NCBI RefSeq assembly: GCF_003367905.1 | Contig: NZ_CP029462.1 | Span: 2,170,001 to 2,234,000, forward strand | Direction: 5' to 3' | Length of the DNA: 64,000 bases | Origin: Megasphaera stantonii | GTDB lineage: Bacteria; Bacillota; Negativicutes; Veillonellales; Megasphaeraceae | Shown here: piece after piece, positions 53,730 to 61,491 of the stretch | Numbering within the stretch: position 1 is the first letter of the stretch | Layout of the letters: each line of letters begins with the position of its first letter | Program-made: the position numbers and the translations under genes | The notes under the pieces: generated by a model | What the model was told of the DNA's origin: nothing | Seen by the model: the letters and a program-made list of their open reading frames with translations, nothing else | Database searches by the model: none

Positions 53730-54827
53730 GGCGAATTGTCAAGCTAAGTGCAACTTTTTAGAGTAATGTACTTCGTATGGCGTTTTGTATCCTAAACATT
53801 TTCGGGGACGGCGATTTAGTTCTGCAAAAACAGCTTGCACATAGGCTTCTGGAACGAGTGTGATGTCCGTCCCTTTCGGGAAATACTCTCGGACTAGGCC
53901 ATTGGTATTTTCGTTGCTTCCCCGCTGCCAGGGCTGATGCGGCGGCGGGAAATAAAACGGCACGCCGTTCAAGGCCTCCGTGACAGCGGCATGATGGGCG
54001 AACTCTTTTCCTCTGTCCGGCGTAAGGCTTTTTACAGGTTGCCCTTGCAGTACCTGAAGCAATACCGTATTGACGGCTTGTGCTGTCTTTTTGGCTGCTT
54101 TGCCTCCTACCAGATACCGGCTCTTTCTATCTACCAACGTAACCAGACAGGCTTTTCCTGTCTTTCCTGCTATGGTATCACATTCCCAATGTCCTCGCCG
54201 GGAGCGGTTAGCGGCTCCTGCTGGCCGTTCCGAAATATCGTGAGAGATGGGAATAGAACCCCGTCGTTCCTGATATTGCCGGGTATGCCGGGATTTTCCA
54301 TGATGCCGCAAGCGGCGGACCGCACCGCGGGACCCATGGGAGGACGACGTTTCATCAAACATACCGGCATATATGGCGCGGTAAATCGTTGCATAGCTAA
54401 GGAGTGCCTTCTGATGTTCCAGCTGCAAGCGTCCGGCAATTTCTTCTGGGGACCAATGATGCACCAGGAAGAGATTTTTAACCAATGCGAATAGCTCGGC
54501 ATTCTCTAACCGCTTGTGAGGCTTGCATGCCTTACGGCGGCGGGCATACTGTTGTTGTGCGGTGATGGGCAGATACTTGCCGTTCACTGTATTTCTGCGT
54601 AGTTCCCGTGAGATCGTGGATTTATCTCGGCCGAGGGCCGCCGCAATTCGAGAGATAGAATAGGACTGCGCGCGAAAAAAGAGTAGATTTTCTCGTTCAG
54701 ATAGAGTAAGATGATGATAGTGGCACATAGGTTTCCTCCGAGATATAGATTTTGTTTGGTAGCATTATTATATCAGAAACCTATGTGTCATTTTTTATAG
54801 GTGTTGCACTTGTATTGTAAATTCGCC
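53730..54827 (-). mobile_element. IS30-family insertion sequence, complete
   Basis: 1098 bases with terminal inverted repeats of about 25 bp (GGCGAATTGTCAAGCTAAGTG at the left; the right end read inwards starts GGCGAATTTACAATACAAGTG; GCAAC follows in both; five mismatches). A 2-base TG flanks both ends, compatible with the short duplications of IS30. It carries one intact transposase reading leftwards and has landed between the DUF362 terminator and the promoter of the zinc-ribbon gene. Confidence 0.88.
53739..54728 (-). CDS. IS30-family transposase
   Basis: The 329-residue protein has the IS30 N-terminal HTH (HHLTLSERENLLFF, ISRIAAALGRDKSTISRELR) and the DDE domain: GHWECDTIAGKTGK, SLTPDRGKEFAHH and GSNENTNGLVREYFPKGTD. 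Length and catalytic residues are complete, so it may be active. The stop codon lies inside the terminal repeat, as is usual for this family. Confidence 0.97.
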   Translation of the reverse strand: MCHYHHLTLSERENLLFFRAQSYSISRIAAALGRDKSTISRELRRNTVNGKYLPITAQQQYARRRKACKPHKRLENAELFALVKNLFLVHHWSPEEIAGRLQLEHQKALLSYATIYRAIYAGMFDETSSSHGSRGAVRRLRHHGKSRHTRQYQERRGSIPISHDISERPAGAANRSRRGHWECDTIAGKTGKACLVTLVDRKSRYLVGGKAAKKTAQAVNTVLLQVLQGQPVKSLTPDRGKEFAHHAAVTEALNGVPFYFPPPHQPWQRGSNENTNGLVREYFPKGTDITLVPEAYVQAVFAELNRRPRKCLGYKTPYEVHYSKKLHLA

Positions 54828-54875
54828 TGAAAAAAACGGCTTTTGAAGAATTTGTATTTATTTTATCAAAACCAA

Positions 54876-54904
54876 TTGATTTTTCCGGGCACTCTCTATA
54901 TAAT
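54876..54904 (+). promoter_or_regulatory. Promoter of the zinc-ribbon gene
   Basis: TTGATT (54876-54881), a 17-base spacer and TATAAT (54899-54904). It gives a leader of about 120 bases of AT-rich sequence in which I see no riboswitch. Confidence 0.7.
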
Positions 54905-55032
54905 GTAGTTATATATTAAAAAATATTATGAAACCATTAATGTAAATTATAAATATATTAAAACGTACGCTGGTAGTTGACGATGCGGCATGTCGCCGAC
55001 GGCGTATGACGAGAGAGCGAGGAAGTGAAGCG

Positions 55033-55494
55033 ATGAATTGTGTAATTTGCGGGAAAGAATTTACGCCGCGGCGATCTATTCAGAAATACTGCAGCGCCGA
55101 ATGCCGGCGGTATGCCAACCGTCATGGCGTCAACGATATCCGGGCCGCCGCTCCGGCTACGGCTCCGGTAATTCGTGAATTCCGCTGTCTGAAATGCGGT
55201 ACCATCGTCAGAGTACGGGATCATTCGGACGGCAGGATGAAGTTTTGCTCCCAGCATTGCGAAAAGCTGTACTGGAAACATTCGAAGAAAGTAAAGGCCG
55301 TCACGGTATACCGCAAGTTTTCCTGTCGGGAATGCGGAAAGCATGTCCTCGTTACGGACCCGCTGGACCGGCGGCGGATTTTCTGCAGCCGCGAATGCCG
55401 CATCCACTGGTTCGGCAAGCACAACGCGGAGAAGAGAGCTAAGATGGCTGCAGCTCATGCAGGGGGCGATGTACATGCCGGACAGATGCTGTAG
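55033..55494 (+). CDS. Triple zinc-ribbon protein, function unknown
   Basis: The 153-residue protein is built of three repeats of the form CxxC - about 13-16 residues - CSxxC: CVICGKEF...YCSAECRRYA, CLKCGTIV...FCSQHCEKLYW, CRECGKHV...FCSRECRIHWFGK. Each probably binds one zinc in a treble-clef-like finger. The linkers are basic, which suggests nucleic-acid binding. ATG 55033 is preferred (GAGGAAG about nine bases ahead) over the upstream frame start. The gene stands alone beside the IS30 copy. Its role is unknown. Confidence 0.75.
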   Translation: MNCVICGKEFTPRRSIQKYCSAECRRYANRHGVNDIRAAAPATAPVIREFRCLKCGTIVRVRDHSDGRMKFCSQHCEKLYWKHSKKVKAVTVYRKFSCRECGKHVLVTDPLDRRRIFCSRECRIHWFGKHNAEKRAKMAAAHAGGDVHAGQML

Positions 55495-55503
55495 GAAAAA
55501 AAG

Positions 55504-55544
55504 AAGGCACGCGAATCATATATAACGTTCGCGTGCCTTTTTTT
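55504..55544. terminator. Bidirectional intrinsic terminator
   Basis: A 12-bp stem, AAGGCACGCGAA / TTCGCGTGCCTT, with a 12-base loop and a T-run. It lies between the convergent zinc-ribbon and lysP-like genes. Confidence 0.92.
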
Positions 55545-55551
55545 GTTTGTC

Positions 55552-56997
55552 TTATTTATGGCGGGACAAGTCTACTTCGTCCAGCGGAATAATATTCGTA
55601 TGGTGTTTTACCTTGTGATACAGGTATACGGCGAGGAAGACGGGAATGCCGATGTAGGCGACACTGGCGCCGTACCAGTCAATTTCTGCTCCCGTAAAGG
55701 CCGAGTAGTTCTGACCGGCCGTAACGATGATGCACATGAGCAGGGCCAGCAGGGGGCCGAAGGGGAAGAAGGTTGCTCTGTAGGGCAATTCCTTTAAATC
55801 CTTGCCTTGGGCCACGTAGGCGCGGCGGAAGCGGTAATGGCAAATAGCGATGCCGATCCAGGTAATAAAGCCGGCCATGCCGCTGATGTTGACGAGCCAG
55901 TCGTAGGCCTTGCCTTCGCCGATGAGCGACGTAAGGAAGGCTGCCAGGCCAAAGATAACCGTTGCGAACAGCGCATACGACGGAACGCCGCGCTTATTCA
56001 GCTTGAGGAAACATTTTGGTGCCTGGCCGGTCTGGGCCATGGCGTAGAGCATACGCGTCGAGACGTACAGGCCGGAGTTGCCGGCAGATAATACGGCTGT
56101 TAAAATAACAGCGTTCATAATCGAGGCGGCGGCAGCCAGGCCGAAGCGTTCAAATACCAGCGTAAAGGGGCTGATAGAAATATTTTCTACGCTCGAATTG
56201 AGAAGATTCGGGTCCGTATAGGGAATGAGGAACCCAATGACGACGAAGGCTCCTAAATAGAATAACAAAATACGCCAGAAAATAGAGTGAACGGCACGGG
56301 GAACGTTTTTTTCCGGATTTTCACTTTCGCCGGCAGCGATACCGATCATTTCCGTTCCCTGGAAGGAGAAGCCGGCAACCATGAAGATGCTCAGCATGGC
56401 GGTAAATCCGCCGACGAAGGGCGCATCGCCGACCGTCCAGTTTACGAATCCCGGCGACGGCTCGGGCCCGAGTCCCAGAATGAGGAAGGCGCCGGCGCAG
56501 AGGAAAATTAATACTGTCAGAACTTTGATACCAGCAAAGATAAATTCGCTTTCACCGTACGAGCGGGTCGAAAGATAATTAAGGACAAATAAGATAATCA
56601 GGAAAATGCCGCTCCATACAGCTGCCGGGACATCGGGAAACCAGTATTTCATAATCAGGGCGCCGGCAACCAGTTCGGCTGCGACGGTAATAGCCCAGTT
56701 GAACCAATAGTTCCAACCCAAGGCAAATCCTAAGGATTTATCGACGTAGCGGTTGGCATACGTTTCAAAGGAGCCGCTGACCGGCAGGTACGCTGCCATT
56801 TCCCCTAAGCTGGTCATAAGGAAATATACCATGACGCCGATGAGGGAATAGGCAACGAGGGCACCGCCCGGACCGGCTGTGCTGACGGTCTCGCCGCCGG
56901 CGACAAACAGGCCTGTGCCGATAGCGCCGCCGATGGCGATCATATTCAGATGGCGGGCTTTTAAGCTACGGCGCAGCTGTTGTTGTTCTTCTTTCAT
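55552..56997 (-). CDS. lysP: Lysine-type amino acid permease (LysP-like)
   Basis: The 481-residue APC permease has twelve helices. Stretches LRRSLKARHLNMIAIGGAIG, AYSLIGVMVYFLMTSLGEMA, FALGWNYWFNWAITVAAELV and GFSFQGTEMIGIAAGESENP are close to E. coli LysP, as is the C-terminal ICHYRFRRAYVAQG region. It likely imports lysine with protons. No lysine riboswitch is visible upstream. It is divergent in neither direction: the IclR-type gene, on the same strand, is read towards it. Confidence 0.9.
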   Translation of the reverse strand: MKEEQQQLRRSLKARHLNMIAIGGAIGTGLFVAGGETVSTAGPGGALVAYSLIGVMVYFLMTSLGEMAAYLPVSGSFETYANRYVDKSLGFALGWNYWFNWAITVAAELVAGALIMKYWFPDVPAAVWSGIFLIILFVLNYLSTRSYGESEFIFAGIKVLTVLIFLCAGAFLILGLGPEPSPGFVNWTVGDAPFVGGFTAMLSIFMVAGFSFQGTEMIGIAAGESENPEKNVPRAVHSIFWRILLFYLGAFVVIGFLIPYTDPNLLNSSVENISISPFTLVFERFGLAAAASIMNAVILTAVLSAGNSGLYVSTRMLYAMAQTGQAPKCFLKLNKRGVPSYALFATVIFGLAAFLTSLIGEGKAYDWLVNISGMAGFITWIGIAICHYRFRRAYVAQGKDLKELPYRATFFPFGPLLALLMCIIVTAGQNYSAFTGAEIDWYGASVAYIGIPVFLAVYLYHKVKHHTNIIPLDEVDLSRHK

Positions 56998-57139
56998 TCA
57001 ATCACAACCTTTTTTATAGTATTACTATAGTAAAAAAAAACTTACCTGTATATTATAGCGAATGTTTTTCTTGTTGACAATTAAAGGTTTCATCAGGGTT
57101 TATACCAAATTTGAAAATAAAATACGCTGGAGCAGGCAT

Positions 57140-57910
57140 TTAACGCAATGTCCTGGACAATTCGTCAACCGTATGTTTCAACAGGACAATATGCGATTTT
57201 TTATGCGTTTTCATGCGCGTCGTCGGGCCGGAAATGCTGATGGAGGCGACAGCTCGTCCTGTTGCGTCGACGATAGGGACGGCAAAACAGGTCAGGCCGA
57301 GTTCGCTTTCTTCGTTGTCGCAGGCGTAGCCCTCTCTTTTTACCTGGTCGAGAAGGTGGAGGAGCTCGCCGGCATCGCCGAGAGACGCAGGGGTCAGCTT
57401 TTGGAAGCTGACTCTTTTTATATATTCTCGTATGACCTGGTCGGACTGAAATCCTAAAATCGCCTTGCCCGATGCCGTGTGGTGAGCGAGCTGACGATAG
57501 CCCAGGGCCGTTTCCATTTTCAGCTGCGACGTGCCTAAGGCGCGGTCGATGAACATGATGTGAATGCCGTCGTCGACAATGCCTAAATGACTCGTTTCTC
57601 CCGTCTGCCGGGCGATGTCCTGCAGGTAGGGATGGATGAGTGCAGCCAGCTCCATGCGGTTATAGGCCAGCATGCCTAGGGAAAACATGTTGAGGCCCAG
57701 ACGATAGGTGGCGTGGTCGGTCTTCGATAAAAAGCCGCGGTTTTCCAAGGTGACCATGAAACGGAACACTGTGCTGCGGCTGAGGCCCAGCAGCTTGGCC
57801 GCGTCGTTTACGCTGAGTTCTTCATAGTCGAAGAAGAGATTTAGGAGAGACAGCGTATTGTCTACAGAGGTGAGTATATATTTTTCTTTATTCGAGGCGT
57901 CTTCTTTCAT
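57140..57910 (-). CDS. IclR-family transcriptional regulator
   Basis: The 256-residue protein has a winged HTH at the N-terminus (LSVNDAAKLLGLSRSTVFRF, ENRGFLSKTDHATYRLGLNM) and the IclR effector domain (GETSHLGIVDDGIHIMFIDR, LGYRQLAHHTASGKAIL, LTCFAVPIVDATGRAVASIS). It is divergent from the porCDAB operon, about 240 bases apart, so it most likely controls that operon and itself in response to a small acid. A palindrome at 58105-58128 is a candidate operator. The lysP-like gene downstream may also be co-transcribed. Confidence 0.93.
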   Translation of the reverse strand: MKEDASNKEKYILTSVDNTLSLLNLFFDYEELSVNDAAKLLGLSRSTVFRFMVTLENRGFLSKTDHATYRLGLNMFSLGMLAYNRMELAALIHPYLQDIARQTGETSHLGIVDDGIHIMFIDRALGTSQLKMETALGYRQLAHHTASGKAILGFQSDQVIREYIKRVSFQKLTPASLGDAGELLHLLDQVKREGYACDNEESELGLTCFAVPIVDATGRAVASISISGPTTRMKTHKKSHIVLLKHTVDELSRTLR

Positions 57911-58058
57911 ATACAGTATCCTTTGCGGGGGTAGTTTTTATGTACAATGTATAAATCATTTTTATTATAGCATACTCACCGTAAGAGACCTATAGATATG
58001 ACGCGGGCACATCATAAAGAGGCGGAAAATATCGCTTTCTCATATATCATATTTTTCA

Positions 58059-58087
58059 TTGACACATAACTTTAATCATTCTAATAT
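58059..58087 (+). promoter_or_regulatory. Promoter of porCDAB
   Basis: TTGACA (58059-58064), a 17-base spacer and TAATAT (58082-58087), about 65 bases before porC. Confidence 0.82.
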
Positions 58088-58104
58088 AGAAATATAAAGT
58101 TCAC

Positions 58105-58128
58105 ATAAAGAAACTAAAGTATCTTTAT
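58105..58128 (+). promoter_or_regulatory. Candidate operator palindrome in the porC leader
   Basis: ATAAAGA (58105-58111) and TCTTTAT (58122-58128) are inverted over a 10-base gap, between the promoter and porC. Its position suits repression by the divergent IclR-type regulator. Confidence 0.45.
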
Positions 58129-58152
58129 ATGAATAAGCGAGGAGATGAAACT

Positions 58153-58689
58153 ATGAAGGAAATTCGTTTGCAGGGCCGCGGCGGCCAGGGCGTGGTCAAA
58201 GCGTCGCAGCTCGTCGTGGAAGCGGCCGTAGCCGAAGGGCTGTACGGACAGGCTATTCCCTTTTTCGGCGTAGAACGGAAGGGATCGCCGGTATTTGGGT
58301 ATCTGCGCTTGTCTCACAGTCCGATTCGCCGCCGTATGCAGGTCTATGAGCCGGATATCTTGATTATATTTGACGATTCCCTCGTGTCGGCGCCGGAGAC
58401 CTTCGACGGCTTGAAAGCAGGCGGTATGGTGATTCTCAATACGACTAAAACACGGGAAGAGCTGCCCCTTCCGCCTCAGGCCGGCAGCGTATGGCTCGTC
58501 GACGCCGCGGGAATTTCGGAAGGCCTGTTAGGCCGCAACATGCCGAATACGGCCATGCTCGGCGCTTTTGCCAAGGCGACAGGCTTGGTGGATAAGGATA
58601 CGCTGTTGGATAAGATTGAGCATACCTTTGGCGCAGAGAATAAGGAAGCAGCTGTCCGGGCTTACGACAGCGCTGCGGAATACAAGTAA
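58153..58689 (+). CDS. porC: 2-oxoacid:ferredoxin oxidoreductase, gamma subunit
   Basis: The 178-residue protein has the gamma-domain signature MKEIRLQGRGGQGVVKASQL, PFFGVERKGSPVFGYLRLS and NMPNTAMLGAFAKATG. It contributes to CoA and cofactor binding in the four-subunit enzyme. GAGGAG precedes ATG 58153. It is first in gamma-delta-alpha-beta order, standard for pyruvate (POR) and 2-oxoisovalerate (VOR) ferredoxin oxidoreductases. Confidence 0.94.
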   Translation: MKEIRLQGRGGQGVVKASQLVVEAAVAEGLYGQAIPFFGVERKGSPVFGYLRLSHSPIRRRMQVYEPDILIIFDDSLVSAPETFDGLKAGGMVILNTTKTREELPLPPQAGSVWLVDAAGISEGLLGRNMPNTAMLGAFAKATGLVDKDTLLDKIEHTFGAENKEAAVRAYDSAAEYK

Positions 58690-58701
58690 GGGGGAGAAAC
58701 T

Positions 58702-58968
58702 ATGAGCGAACGCCAGCATATTACGCCAGTCGGCGATACGGGGATGTACATTTTGGATACGGCGTCGTGGCGCGTATTCCGCCCGGTCATGGATAAGGAA
58801 CAATGCGTGGAATGCGGCATGTGCCTGACGTACTGTCCGGTGAACGCCATCGTCGGCCGTGAAGATAATACGTACGAAATTACCTATGACTACTGCAAGG
58901 GATGCGGCATCTGCGCCCAGGAATGCCCGCGCGGGGCGATTGAGATGGTACCGGAAGGAGGCTGCTAG
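58702..58968 (+). CDS. porD: 2-oxoacid:ferredoxin oxidoreductase, delta (ferredoxin) subunit
   Basis: The 88-residue 2[4Fe-4S] ferredoxin has CVECGMCLTYCPVNAI and CKGCGICAQECPRGAI. It passes electrons from the TPP site to external ferredoxin. GGGGGAG precedes the ATG; it lies 12 bases after porC and three bases before porA. Confidence 0.95.
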   Translation: MSERQHITPVGDTGMYILDTASWRVFRPVMDKEQCVECGMCLTYCPVNAIVGREDNTYEITYDYCKGCGICAQECPRGAIEMVPEGGC

Positions 58969-58971
58969 ACG

Positions 58972-60153
58972 ATGAGCAGAAAGGTAGTATTGACGGGGAA
59001 CGACGCGGCGGCGGAAGCGGCGGCCTTGTGCCGTCCCGATTTGGTAGCGGCCTATCCGATTACGCCGCAGTCGAAGGTAGTCGAACATTTAGCCGCGATG
59101 ATATACGACGGCAGGCTGGATTCGACGATGATTCAGGTAGAAAGCGAGCACTCGGCCATGAGCGCCGTCCAGGGCGCGTCTGCCGGAGGGGGACGGGTCT
59201 TTACGGCTACGAGCGCCCAGGGGCTGGCGCTGATGTTCGAACCCTATATGCGGCAGGCTACGCTGCGCCTGCCCATGGTCATGGCCTTGGCGACGCGGGA
59301 AATGACGTCGCCAGAAACGGTGTGGAGCGGCCAGCAGGACGCCATGTCCGTCCGCGAGGCCGGCTGGATGCAGGTATTCTGCGAGAGCAATCAGGAAATC
59401 ATCGACATGATCATTCAGGGCTACATGCTGGCCGAAGATCCGCGGGTCTTATTGCCTATTAACGTGTGCTACGACGGCTTTTACAGCTCCCATCTGACGG
59501 AAGGGGCGGAACTGCCCGCTCAGGAAGACGTCGACGCCTTCTTGCCGCATTACAGCGCCGATTGGAATCCTATTTTAAATCCCGACAAGCCGCTGGCCCT
59601 GGACCCGCTGACGGCCGGCCCGCTGCTGATGAAATACAGAAAGAGCCATTTGGATGCGATGGAACGGGCCCTAACCGTGCTGGAAGAGGTAGACGCGAAA
59701 TTTGCCGCCGCCTTCGGCCGGTCTTACGGCGGCGCGATTGAAGAATACCGACTCGACGACGCCGACGTCGTTTTGATTACCATTGCCGGCATGAGCGGCA
59801 CGGCGAAGGACGCCGTCGACATGGCCCGCGAAAAGGGCGTCAAAGTCGGCCTCATTCGCCTGCGCTTCACGAGGCCCTTCCCGGGAAAACGCATCGCCAA
59901 AGCCCTGCTGGGCAAGAAAGCCTTCTGCGTTCTCGACAGAAGCGTATCCTTCGGCTGGAGCCAGGGGCCGATGCACATGGAAGTCAAGGCGGCCCTTGCC
60001 GATCAGGGCGCGTCGTACTGTCATTTCTCGGCTATCGGCGGCTTAGGCGGCGCTGACATTTCTTTAACGGAAATCTCAGGACTTATAGATGAATTAGAAA
60101 CTCATAAAGAAGAAAATGGCGAACGGCCCGTCAAGTGGCTGCTGAAGGACTAA
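58972..60153 (+). CDS. porA: 2-oxoacid:ferredoxin oxidoreductase, alpha subunit
   Basis: The 393-residue protein has the pyrimidine-binding domain I start (KVVLTGNDAAAEAAALCRPD, VAAYPITPQSKVVEHLA) with VESEHSAMSAVQGASAGGGR, then domain II (GLIRLRFTRPFPGKRIAKAL). With the beta subunit it forms the TPP site. GGAGG precedes ATG 58972. Confidence 0.95.
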   Translation: MSRKVVLTGNDAAAEAAALCRPDLVAAYPITPQSKVVEHLAAMIYDGRLDSTMIQVESEHSAMSAVQGASAGGGRVFTATSAQGLALMFEPYMRQATLRLPMVMALATREMTSPETVWSGQQDAMSVREAGWMQVFCESNQEIIDMIIQGYMLAEDPRVLLPINVCYDGFYSSHLTEGAELPAQEDVDAFLPHYSADWNPILNPDKPLALDPLTAGPLLMKYRKSHLDAMERALTVLEEVDAKFAAAFGRSYGGAIEEYRLDDADVVLITIAGMSGTAKDAVDMAREKGVKVGLIRLRFTRPFPGKRIAKALLGKKAFCVLDRSVSFGWSQGPMHMEVKAALADQGASYCHFSAIGGLGGADISLTEISGLIDELETHKEENGERPVKWLLKD

Positions 60154-60166
60154 GGAGGGATCGTTT

Positions 60167-61075
60167 ATGAACTATATATCTTTGCTGAAAGAAGCCCCCG
60201 ATCAGATTACGCCGGGCATGTCGGCCTGCCAGGGCTGCGGCGGCGAGCTGATTCTGCGGCGGGTCATGCAGATTGCCGGAAAAAATACGATTATAGCGAT
60301 TCCGCCGGGATGTATGGCCGGCGCCGGCGTCGTCGGCTGGAAGTATGCCAACGGGCAGAAAACGCCGGTTCACATTACTCTTTTGGACAATACGGCGGCC
60401 TTTTTAAGCGGCTTATCGCGCATGTACGAGCGGAAGGGGCGGAGCGACGTCAACATCGTCGCCGTCGCGGGAGACGGCGCGACGGCCGACTGCGGGTTCC
60501 AGAGCTTGTCGGCGGCGGCGGAACGGGGCGAAAAGATGCTGTACGTCTGCTACGATAACGAAGGCTACATGAATACGGGCTATCAGCGCAGTTCGACGAC
60601 GACGCTGGGGTCCCGCACGTCGACGACGCCTTTGGGCAGCAAAATCAGCGGCAAGGAACAGCAGCAGAAGTACGTGCCCCTCATCATGGCCATGCATCAG
60701 ATCGAATACTGCGCTACGGCCTCGCCGTCCCACATGAAGGACATGGTGGAAAAAATCCAGAAGGGGCTGGCGGCCAGCAAGAAGGGCTTCGCCTACCTGC
60801 ATATTTTCTCTCCCTGCCCGACGGGCTGGGGGTATGGCAGCCACCTGAGTATTACAGTGGCTCGCCGGGCCGTAGAATCCAATCTGTTTCCTCTGTGGGA
60901 AATGGCTGACGGTAAGCTGACTGTAAACGTCAAGCCGGCCCATCCCCTGCCCGTAACCGACTTCGTCAAATCCATCGGCAAGTTTAAAGCCCTCAGCGAC
61001 GAAGCAATCGCGGCGATTCAACGGCGGACGGACCAACGGTTTCAGCTGCTGCTGACGTTGGCTGGAAATGAATAG
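60167..61075 (+). CDS. porB: 2-oxoacid:ferredoxin oxidoreductase, beta (TPP-binding) subunit
   Basis: The 302-residue protein has CQGCGGELILRRV (cluster-ligating Cys), IPPGCMAGAG and the TPP/Mg motif GDGATADCGFQ...CYDNEGYMNTGYQRSSTT. The YMNTGYQRSS loop is shared by POR and VOR types, so pyruvate or a branched 2-oxoacid is the likely substrate, converted with CoA to acyl-CoA, CO2 and reduced ferredoxin. AGGAGGG precedes the ATG; a terminator follows. Confidence 0.94.
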   Translation: MNYISLLKEAPDQITPGMSACQGCGGELILRRVMQIAGKNTIIAIPPGCMAGAGVVGWKYANGQKTPVHITLLDNTAAFLSGLSRMYERKGRSDVNIVAVAGDGATADCGFQSLSAAAERGEKMLYVCYDNEGYMNTGYQRSSTTTLGSRTSTTPLGSKISGKEQQQKYVPLIMAMHQIEYCATASPSHMKDMVEKIQKGLAASKKGFAYLHIFSPCPTGWGYGSHLSITVARRAVESNLFPLWEMADGKLTVNVKPAHPLPVTDFVKSIGKFKALSDEAIAAIQRRTDQRFQLLLTLAGNE

Positions 61076-61100
61076 AGACGCGTCATACGTATTTTATCTG

Positions 61101-61133
61101 CCTGAGGCAGCGCTGCGCTGCTTCAGGTTTTTT
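61101..61133 (+). terminator. Intrinsic terminator of porCDAB
   Basis: The stem CCTGAGGCAGCG / CGCTGCTTCAGG (one G-T pair) is followed by six T. Confidence 0.88.
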
Positions 61134-61219
61134 GCTGCCTATTTCCGCCTAGCCAGGGTATGACATATATCGTATAATAAGTACATATGTACCATTTATT
61201 TGCGTAGAAGGAGACACTT

Positions 61220-61489
61220 ATGAATTTGGAAGAATGCCGGAAGGAAATCGACAGGCTGGACAAAGAGCTGACGAATTTGCTGGAGCAGCGCATGCAGGTA
61301 GTGGCGAAGGTAGCCGCGTATAAAAAGGCAAATCACATGGAAATATTCGACCCGCGGCGGGAGCGGCAGGTCCTCGACAAGATTGCCGCCATGGCGCAGT
61401 ATAAGGAATTGGCTCCGTACTTGCAGAAGATTTATCAATGCATTATGGATGAAAGCAAAAACTATGAACGGGAGTATATGAAGTTATAA
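61220..61489 (+). CDS. aroQ: Chorismate mutase, AroQ class, monofunctional
   Basis: The 89-residue all-alpha chorismate mutase shows LEECRKEIDRLDKELTNLLE, QRMQVVAKVAAYKKAN and DPRRERQVLDKI, with the Arg, Lys and Glu residues of the AroQ active site. It converts chorismate to prephenate for phenylalanine and tyrosine. It is not fused to prephenate dehydratase or DAHP synthase, unlike many homologues. AAGGAGA precedes ATG 61220. recD2 follows two bases later with a weak ribosome site, so the two are probably coupled. Confidence 0.92.
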   Translation: MNLEECRKEIDRLDKELTNLLEQRMQVVAKVAAYKKANHMEIFDPRRERQVLDKIAAMAQYKELAPYLQKIYQCIMDESKNYEREYMKL

Positions 61490-61491
61490 AT

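Noticed and set aside
56998-57139. Lysine riboswitch upstream of the LysP-like gene
   Set aside because: The 142-base gap shows none of the L-box conserved blocks and is too short for the full aptamer and terminator.
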